From contig CAKUGW010000144.1 of the NCBI GenBank assembly GCA_934654805.1, forward strand, positions 1 through 6,846: DNA of 6,846 nt. Reading direction: 5' to 3'. The position numbers were made by a program, and so were the translations under genes. The notes beneath the pieces are model-generated. The model was not told the DNA's origin and ran no database searches. It worked only from the letters and a program-made list of their open reading frames with translations. This document shows, piece after piece, positions 6,101-6,846 of this stretch (the first letter of the stretch is position 1; the number at the start of each line of letters is the position of its first letter). The stretch comes from an uncultured Kiritimatiellota bacterium. GTDB lineage: Bacteria > Verrucomicrobiota > Kiritimatiellia > RFP12 > UBA1067.

Positions 6101-6846
6101 CGCCGACCTCGCCTCCGCAGTCGGCGGCTTCGTCACCGAACCCGTCGGCGGGAACGGGTTCGGCAGCGTGCCGGAGGCGATGCAGACGTTCGCGCCCACC
6201 CTGCTCGACCCGTTCGTGCAGTGGGCGACGGGCGTGGACTTCAAGGGCGACAGGCGGCTCAGGAAGAACTACAGCGACCATCTCCCAGACTCGTGGAACG
6301 GCAGGATCAACACGCCCGACGTCTACAAGTGGATCTCGCAGGGCGCGAACGCCATTTCGGGAGGCAGCCGGTTCCGCAAGGGCGCGTTCGACACCTCGCC
6401 GGAGAACTGGCAGCTCCTCGCCGAGACGGTCCTCGGTGGCGCGCTCGCCGACCTGAACAGGGCGTTTTCCACCGTCAAGGACGCGCGTCTTGCCGCGCTG
6501 GGCGCGAAGCCGGAGCAGGTCCTGCGCGACGTTCCCTTCGTCCGCGACACGCTCACGAACCTGCCGGATGTGTCTAGCCGCTACTACGACGCGCTTTCGG
6601 ACTACGAGGCAGACAGAACCGAGTACAGCGGACTTGCGCGGACGGATGCGGGGAAGGCGGAGGCGTTCGCCACGTCCCACCCGTGGGCCGTCGGGAGTGA
6701 GAACCCCGTCGTCGGCATCGTCTGGAAGCTCGGCAGGGCCGTACAGGAGGCGGAAACGCCGTCCGACGCGGCGAAGCTGCGGCGCGAACAGCTCGCCGCG
6801 ATGGCCGGGTTCGTCCGCCGGATGGAGGAGGCGCGAAAGCCCGGGG
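192..6846 (+). CDS. Giant multidomain polyvalent protein (phage/MGE effector chain), 3' partial
   Basis: One frame is open from position 72 to the window edge; from ATG 192 it gives 2,218 complete residues and continues beyond. Residue numbers here use that start. Modules in order: protein-kinase-like (about 75-275), zeta-toxin-like P-loop kinase (302-493), Gly-rich linker (496-527), Rossmann methyltransferase (545-715), ART-PolyVal (757-1035), a second ART (1100-1223) with helical tail, and a C-terminal body from 1329 containing ARHAPYRN, YVPLR and LPD38-like segments. Five copies of [VI][DNR]FD[TS][PS]EL separate the modules. Architecture and size match polyvalent proteins of phages and conjugative elements, which are thought to enter the cell with the DNA and counter host defence; that role is inference here. 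The start is uncertain: ATG 192 has the best Shine-Dalgarno, GTG 378 is possible just before the kinase module, and upstream coding-like sequence hints that the N-terminus may be disturbed. The 3' end lies outside the window. Confidence 0.93.
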   Translation, partial: MLYPRFRADEISASTGKEHGKLWQYILSLESARMDGRRARGGSEVYGKAASQVRRGGSEWGRVGTGSAQSPSVAYSPKYRKLDSGTESEVFDTGDGWVVKVRQIHPLSIGDVIDELAKVVYHNYLFPGEKYVLDDIVRHEHDGYREFYLILRQPFVTPKTENGRIVQPTYAQIWQLMKSRPQGFTFMDLSSRPAETGEYGDYSSSDGDEGEVVPAVKKVAYNRQFVVYDFQPGRNTFIDAKSGKVRFIDPRIDINDPGAGFRYSKYGTRRVFDGDVDFDTPELGVGSTIVSGDEVRKTMPGYNRLDWSTHVDRMGYVGPKLEAQFQRLLKTRKGKGNGHVVFLAGGNGAGKSTVAAKLGGTPDFTIDSTLGNLEVAKKQIDAILANGQTPDIRFVYRTPGQALEGIAQRVKNGGHIVSPLSFANSHVKSRENLRLLSEAYGDRIHIHIYDNSVPGAPEITLEQLEAKGKPDHARIRENANYYLGQLRGRDIEDNKGGVAGGGAKGEGREAQGTGGQDSGGAKGARGQVDFDTSELGIREKQTALSGGTSRNQNPSGNEYGRKWKIFKPGTRNVDIGAGRFDKATKFLADIGVTNIPFDPVNRDSATNRRAAEDVRDNPADTATVHNVLNVIDNDAVMEGIVNQAARAIKKGGSAIFTIYEGNRSGVGARTRDGYQRNAKARSYEPTIKKFFGSVETHGNVILARRPKDIGPAFWAFDSSFENGINFDTPELSPEGRREHDSIVARYTNADGTKKPGWMKAPNGRPTNLTERQWVQVRTPAFRAWFGDWEGDPANASKVVDENGEPLVVYHGTETGGFSAFNGLKNSSSSFGLEGATFFSTSLETAKTYATSPKVGDISPFLADAKEWLAKHGAKTQARWLDSNEWRFVDTDKEIKPPKRGIRVEYQVVTANNTFVPNSVGATVAESMRKAERSVAIALMPGEGSMVYGCFIRARNPYVVDFKGNNWRGDAVSGTTLDVARKAREAGFDCAIVKNVDDSASFLSDDNISDSIAVFSPENIKSATGNSGDFSRTNPDIRFDSPELSAGAQYDPRSRIPNVRGGWTEGKILRYLKATPSLHGVRAASRLIAEFASPEELKEHMFYHGTKASVSGLSPSITKSEEWAERHGGGGYGTRYWGVSVSKSKRVASSFGGHSPGVSIYPVVLAKGAKVVDRADLADADDVSDHIVELWNDGVDAVRLGDWKEDFSEQELLILNPRAICNVGTPDYYRQFRLWSPENPLNIKDDAQIAEVYEAAREYAGYSPFARFGKPTPPKMFENGELKPKEVRDAERAQYEKELEAWRSSEQGRAAEAYESNARNVIRFDSPELAPEARAREIASFTQRYYSRQRGLQRLAKPSASDVMDAAEGRWAKFRRIVQDKNLVIREVEERLGVTDKRESVYYAKDREFGLNEYQLGELQKRRVDPILDRLAETGASQRDFDLYLIARHAPYRNAVLRERGVTDGAGMGDAEAAEVIEGFNRLGVGDEFAAIADMVYAMNDEALQRRVDSGRVSPEEAETLRRTLVDYVPLRTDMENDERDAHNTYSSGWHQSEFRTAHGRRTLADSPLAWSIVQAERSIRDANANRVRQTAAALVRKSAAMGKPIGEIIPGTQVRRRWAFNIGGEVLTLEELRDRTDLIFFKEDGKLKAIRMNVGANSLGNTFAKAVTDKDLVKFSKWFEWIPRLTSAMSAMRTQYVPTFIIRNLKADHFEVLLNVGSERGIVGGAKFFGRLVANEWRNRRDVRDYFRDGELRGRMKEFVENGGLTGGGMAAEGFSEAARRVDHTLRTTRGGVARKVAAAIPDAISLLNACAEFNTRVGVFSALRDEGVGVEDAVSYARDATVNFNRRGSLTPYLNAAFMFSNAAIQGLGRAFKSMRSEHGKRMVTLLFLVGFLQSLLDHFLGRDEDREKEGLSSARNLSEHEKQSTVGIPLPGGLRLKTQIRNPWALPMYAGRKAGELLMGWIDGRTAVADLASAVGGFVTEPVGGNGFGSVPEAMQTFAPTLLDPFVQWATGVDFKGDRRLRKNYSDHLPDSWNGRINTPDVYKWISQGANAISGGSRFRKGAFDTSPENWQLLAETVLGGALADLNRAFSTVKDARLAALGAKPEQVLRDVPFVRDTLTNLPDVSSRYYDALSDYEADRTEYSGLARTDAGKAEAFATSHPWAVGSENPVVGIVWKLGRAVQEAETPSDAAKLRREQLAAMAGFVRRMEEARKPG
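247..411 (+). CDS. Possible 54-aa small protein in a different frame
   Basis: The frame starting at ATG 247 encodes 54 residues and stops at TAG 409-411, in another frame than the giant gene. The product is polar and helix-prone, with WTDEERAAARKFTEKRLRK in its middle and a C-terminus EEWVQAVLNLRP. By hand count about 63% of its codons end in G or C, against about 46% for the giant frame over the same bases, so this frame looks more like the coding one here. An AGG lies 8 nt before the ATG. If real, the giant gene would more likely begin at GTG 378, overlapping this ORF's end by 34 nt, a common arrangement for translationally coupled genes. I do not recognise the family. The alternative is that it is a chance ORF inside the giant gene. 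Confidence 0.4.
   Translation: MENSGNTSYLWNPPVWTDEERAAARKFTEKRLRKSVEGDPNGEEWVQAVLNLRP
414..1016 (+). other. Module 1: protein-kinase-like domain (Kinase-PolyVal type)
   Basis: A compact bilobed kinase pattern can be read. A Gly/Ser loop, LDSGTESEVFDTGDGWVVKV, carries the candidate ATP-binding lysine (K100, codon 489-491). A mid-domain LILRQPF hinge-like strand follows. A catalytic-loop-like DFQPGRN (D229 to N235) and then RFIDPR (D249), in the place of the DFG motif, complete it. The classical HRD triplet is absent, as in small divergent kinases. The best family match by memory is the kinase found in polyvalent proteins. The substrate is unknown, and small-molecule phosphotransfer is as possible as protein phosphorylation. 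Confidence 0.6.
1017..1040 (+). repeat. Joint motif copy 1 (VDFDTPEL)
   Basis: First of five octapeptide copies. It separates the kinase-like module from the zeta-like module. It shares the 11-nt string acttcgacacg with copies 2 and 3. Confidence 0.85.
1095..1670 (+). other. Module 2: zeta-toxin-like P-loop kinase
   Basis: The segment VVFLAGGNGAGKST carries a Walker A motif (GGNGAGKS, K351) at the end of a hydrophobic strand. A short PDFTIDSTLGN element follows, with D367 in the position of the zeta catalytic aspartate region. Next come a strand, DIRFVYRTPGQAL, and a helix ending GIAQRVKNGGHIV, which places a basic residue (R409) where zeta kinases hold ATP or substrate. NSHVKSRENLRLL resembles the zeta lid helices. 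Zeta and PezT toxins phosphorylate UDP-N-acetylglucosamine-type sugars; P-loop kinases of this group also occur in polyvalent proteins. The target of this copy is not shown by the sequence. The module ends near LGQLRGRDIED and is followed by an odd Gly-rich stretch. Confidence 0.75.
1591..1595 (+). promoter_or_regulatory. Internal Shine-Dalgarno before nested ATG 1606
   Basis: AAGGA lies 10 nt before ATG 1606. It sits within the zeta-like module of the giant gene and is positioned correctly only for the nested 56-codon frame. Confidence 0.45.
1606..1776 (+). CDS. Nested 56-aa ORF in another frame, at the end of the zeta module
   Basis: ATG 1606 opens a frame that ends at TAG 1774-1776 and gives 56 residues: a Ser/Thr-rich start, then a charged amphipathic helix containing RAALQEAARKAREEKHRER and AKIAAARKAHEGK. 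A Shine-Dalgarno AAGGA stands 10 nt upstream. Over 1678-1773 about 84% of its codons end in G or C (27 of 32 by hand count), against 50% for the giant frame, whose product there is 14 of 32 glycines. This suggests the nested frame is, or once was, the true coding frame. Zeta toxins are usually paired with small helical antitoxins, so a partner gene captured with the toxin is an attractive inference. The family is not recognised and no homology is claimed. The alternative is a chance frame over a GC-rich linker. Confidence 0.45.
   Translation: MQESGKTQTTTSGSSEDETSRIIRAALQEAARKAREEKHRERVAKIAAARKAHEGK
1677..1772 (+). other. Gly-rich low-complexity linker in the giant protein
   Basis: Thirty-two residues between the zeta-like module and joint motif 2 contain 14 glycines, with repeats of GGAKG type. 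Such a segment would be disordered. It coincides precisely with the helix-coding part of the nested frame and may be an overprinting product, not an evolved linker. Confidence 0.7.
1773..1796 (+). repeat. Joint motif copy 2 (VDFDTSEL)
   Basis: It separates the zeta-like module plus Gly-rich stretch from the methyltransferase. Its first codons, gta gac, create the TAG that stops the nested 56-codon frame. Confidence 0.85.
1824..2336 (+). other. Module 3: class I SAM-dependent methyltransferase
   Basis: The Rossmann methyltransferase motifs appear in order. Motif I is NVDIGAGRFDKAT (DIGAG at residues 574-578). An acidic residue ends strand 2 in PFDPVNR (D598). ATVHNVLNVI (HN at 625-626) fills the motif IV position, and AIKKGGSAIFTIYEG is the motif VI/strand 5 region. 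The domain closes with HGNVILARRPKD. The canonical catalytic (D/N/S)PP(Y/F/W) of DNA amino-methyltransferases is absent, so DNA protection by adenine or N4-cytosine methylation is not supported. The substrate is unknown. The module is short (about 170 residues) and bounded on both sides by joint motifs. Confidence 0.8.
2361..2384 (+). repeat. Joint motif copy 3 (INFDTPEL)
   Basis: It separates the methyltransferase from the first ADP-ribosyltransferase module and shares acttcgacacg with copies 1 and 2. Confidence 0.85.
2460..3296 (+). other. Module 4: ADP-ribosyltransferase, ART-PolyVal type
   Basis: The module opens with the characteristic preamble WMKAPNGRPTNL, RTPAFRAWFGDWE and SKVVDENGEPLVVYHGT. 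The YHGT histidine (H810) is the NAD-contacting H of H-Y-type ADP-ribosyltransferases, and FFSTSLETAKTYA supplies the following Ser/Thr and Tyr elements (Y848). The end, IAVFSPENIKSATGN and then TNPDIRF, is the signature C-terminus of this family. The third catalytic residue is not obvious: the strand before AVF has D1009 and S1010 instead of a clear glutamate, so activity is uncertain. The interior (about 2640-3240) is notably less GC-rich than its surroundings. ART-PolyVal domains are thought to modify host proteins during invasion; no target can be read here. Confidence 0.85.
3297..3320 (+). repeat. Joint motif copy 4 (IRFDSPEL)
   Basis: It follows the NPD that ends the first ADP-ribosyltransferase. 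It lies within a 21-nt stretch (3296-3316) repeated exactly at 4151-4171. Confidence 0.9.
3489..3860 (+). other. Module 5: second, distinct ADP-ribosyltransferase-like domain
   Basis: MFYHGTKASVSGLSPS starts a short ADP-ribosyltransferase-like fold with H1103. YWGVSVSKSKRVASSF (from Y1135) matches the middle strand and helix with the S-rich element. FSEQELLILNPRAI gives an E-x-E pair (E1208 and E1210) at the place of the catalytic glutamate of arginine-type ADP-ribosyltransferases. The preamble and IKSATGN tail of module 4 are missing, so this is a different subfamily and not a recent duplicate. Unlike module 4 it appears to keep a plausible catalytic glutamate. Assignment rests on motif order only. 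Confidence 0.6.
3861..4151 (+). other. Charged helical extension after module 5
   Basis: About 97 residues follow the second ADP-ribosyltransferase. The last half, with KPKEVRDAERAQYEKELEAW, is highly charged and predicted to be helical or coiled-coil. No enzymatic motif is seen. It probably spaces the module from joint motif 5. Confidence 0.5.
4152..4175 (+). repeat. Joint motif copy 5 (IRFDSPEL)
   Basis: Last copy of the joint motif. It separates the enzymatic modules from the C-terminal body. It has the same peptide as copy 4 and is inside the exact 21-nt repeat. No further copy was found downstream. Confidence 0.9.
4176..5699 (+). other. C-terminal body, first part (PLxRFG-like phage protein region)
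   Basis: This long, mostly helical region has landmarks that recur in giant phage polyvalent proteins: a YYSRQRGLQRL start, LYLIARHAPYRN (ARHAPYRN at 1446-1453), a GAGMGDAEA turn, the DYVPLR segment (1527-1531) in the place of the PLxRFG motif, and PTFIIRNLKADH (N1704). No catalytic motif is evident. In such proteins this part is considered structural or a virion/ejection determinant; that is inference from context. Codon use is uniformly GC-rich, unlike modules 2 and 4. Confidence 0.65.
5700..6455 (+). other. C-terminal LPD38-like domain with hydrophobic segment
   Basis: The landmarks are in the expected order: DATVNFNRRGS (1840-1850), AAFMFSNAAIQGLGRAF, a hydrophobic stretch MVTLLFLVGFLQSLLDHFL (1884-1902) long enough to enter or cross a membrane, IPLPGGLRL, APTLLDPFVQW, TGVDFKGDRR, and the closing ISGGSRFRKGAFDTSPEN (SPEN at 2069-2072) with LGGALADLNRAF. 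This pattern corresponds to large polyvalent protein-associated domain 38, which usually sits at the C-terminus of such proteins. Function is unknown; the hydrophobic helix suggests membrane contact during DNA entry. The chain continues past the window. Confidence 0.65.

Noticed and set aside
6387..6407. FDTSPEN resembling a sixth joint motif
   Set aside because: It lacks the flanking [VI]-x and the EL ending, and it matches the conserved closing SPE segment of LPD38-like domains, so it is part of that domain.
4263..6680. Antisense open frame of 805 codons opposite the C-terminal body
   Set aside because: It mirrors the GC-rich codon pattern of the plus-strand gene. Its product is Arg/Val/Glu/Leu-rich without motifs, whereas the plus strand encodes recognisable conserved segments throughout.

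Overview
The window is almost wholly filled by one giant plus-strand coding region. It is open in one frame from position 72 to the right-hand edge (last complete codon 6843-6845) and encodes at least 2,200 residues without a stop. Its content is that of a large 'polyvalent' protein from a bacteriophage, prophage or conjugative element: several small enzymatic or toxin-like modules strung along one chain, followed by a long C-terminal body of the LPD38/PLxRFG-like type found in giant phage proteins. No rRNA, tRNA, CRISPR array, transposase or second large gene is visible. The host cannot be named. Base composition is GC-rich (hand-counted lines are 67% GC in the C-terminal body but 42-50% in one internal module), which fits a mosaic accessory element.

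Layout. Positions 1-191 are ambiguous upstream DNA with a perfect 14-bp palindrome, a good sigma70-like promoter and a Shine-Dalgarno sequence before ATG 192. From there the protein reads: protein-kinase-like module (about 414-1016), zeta-toxin-like P-loop kinase (1095-1670), Gly-rich stretch (1677-1772), Rossmann methyltransferase (1824-2336), ART-PolyVal ADP-ribosyltransferase (2460-3296), a second, different ADP-ribosyltransferase (3489-3860) with a helical tail, and the long C-terminal body (4176 to the edge). Five copies of an octapeptide, [VI]-[DNR]-F-D-[TS]-[PS]-E-L, sit exactly at the joints between modules.

The most interesting points are three. The repeated joint motif, partly conserved at DNA level, looks like a cut site, a recombination seam or both. 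A 56-codon reading frame with its own Shine-Dalgarno is nested in another frame under the Gly-rich stretch next to the zeta module. The interior of the first ADP-ribosyltransferase has a distinct base composition. In polyvalent proteins generally, such modules are thought to be delivered with the incoming DNA and to modify or disarm host defences. For this protein that role is inferred from family knowledge only.
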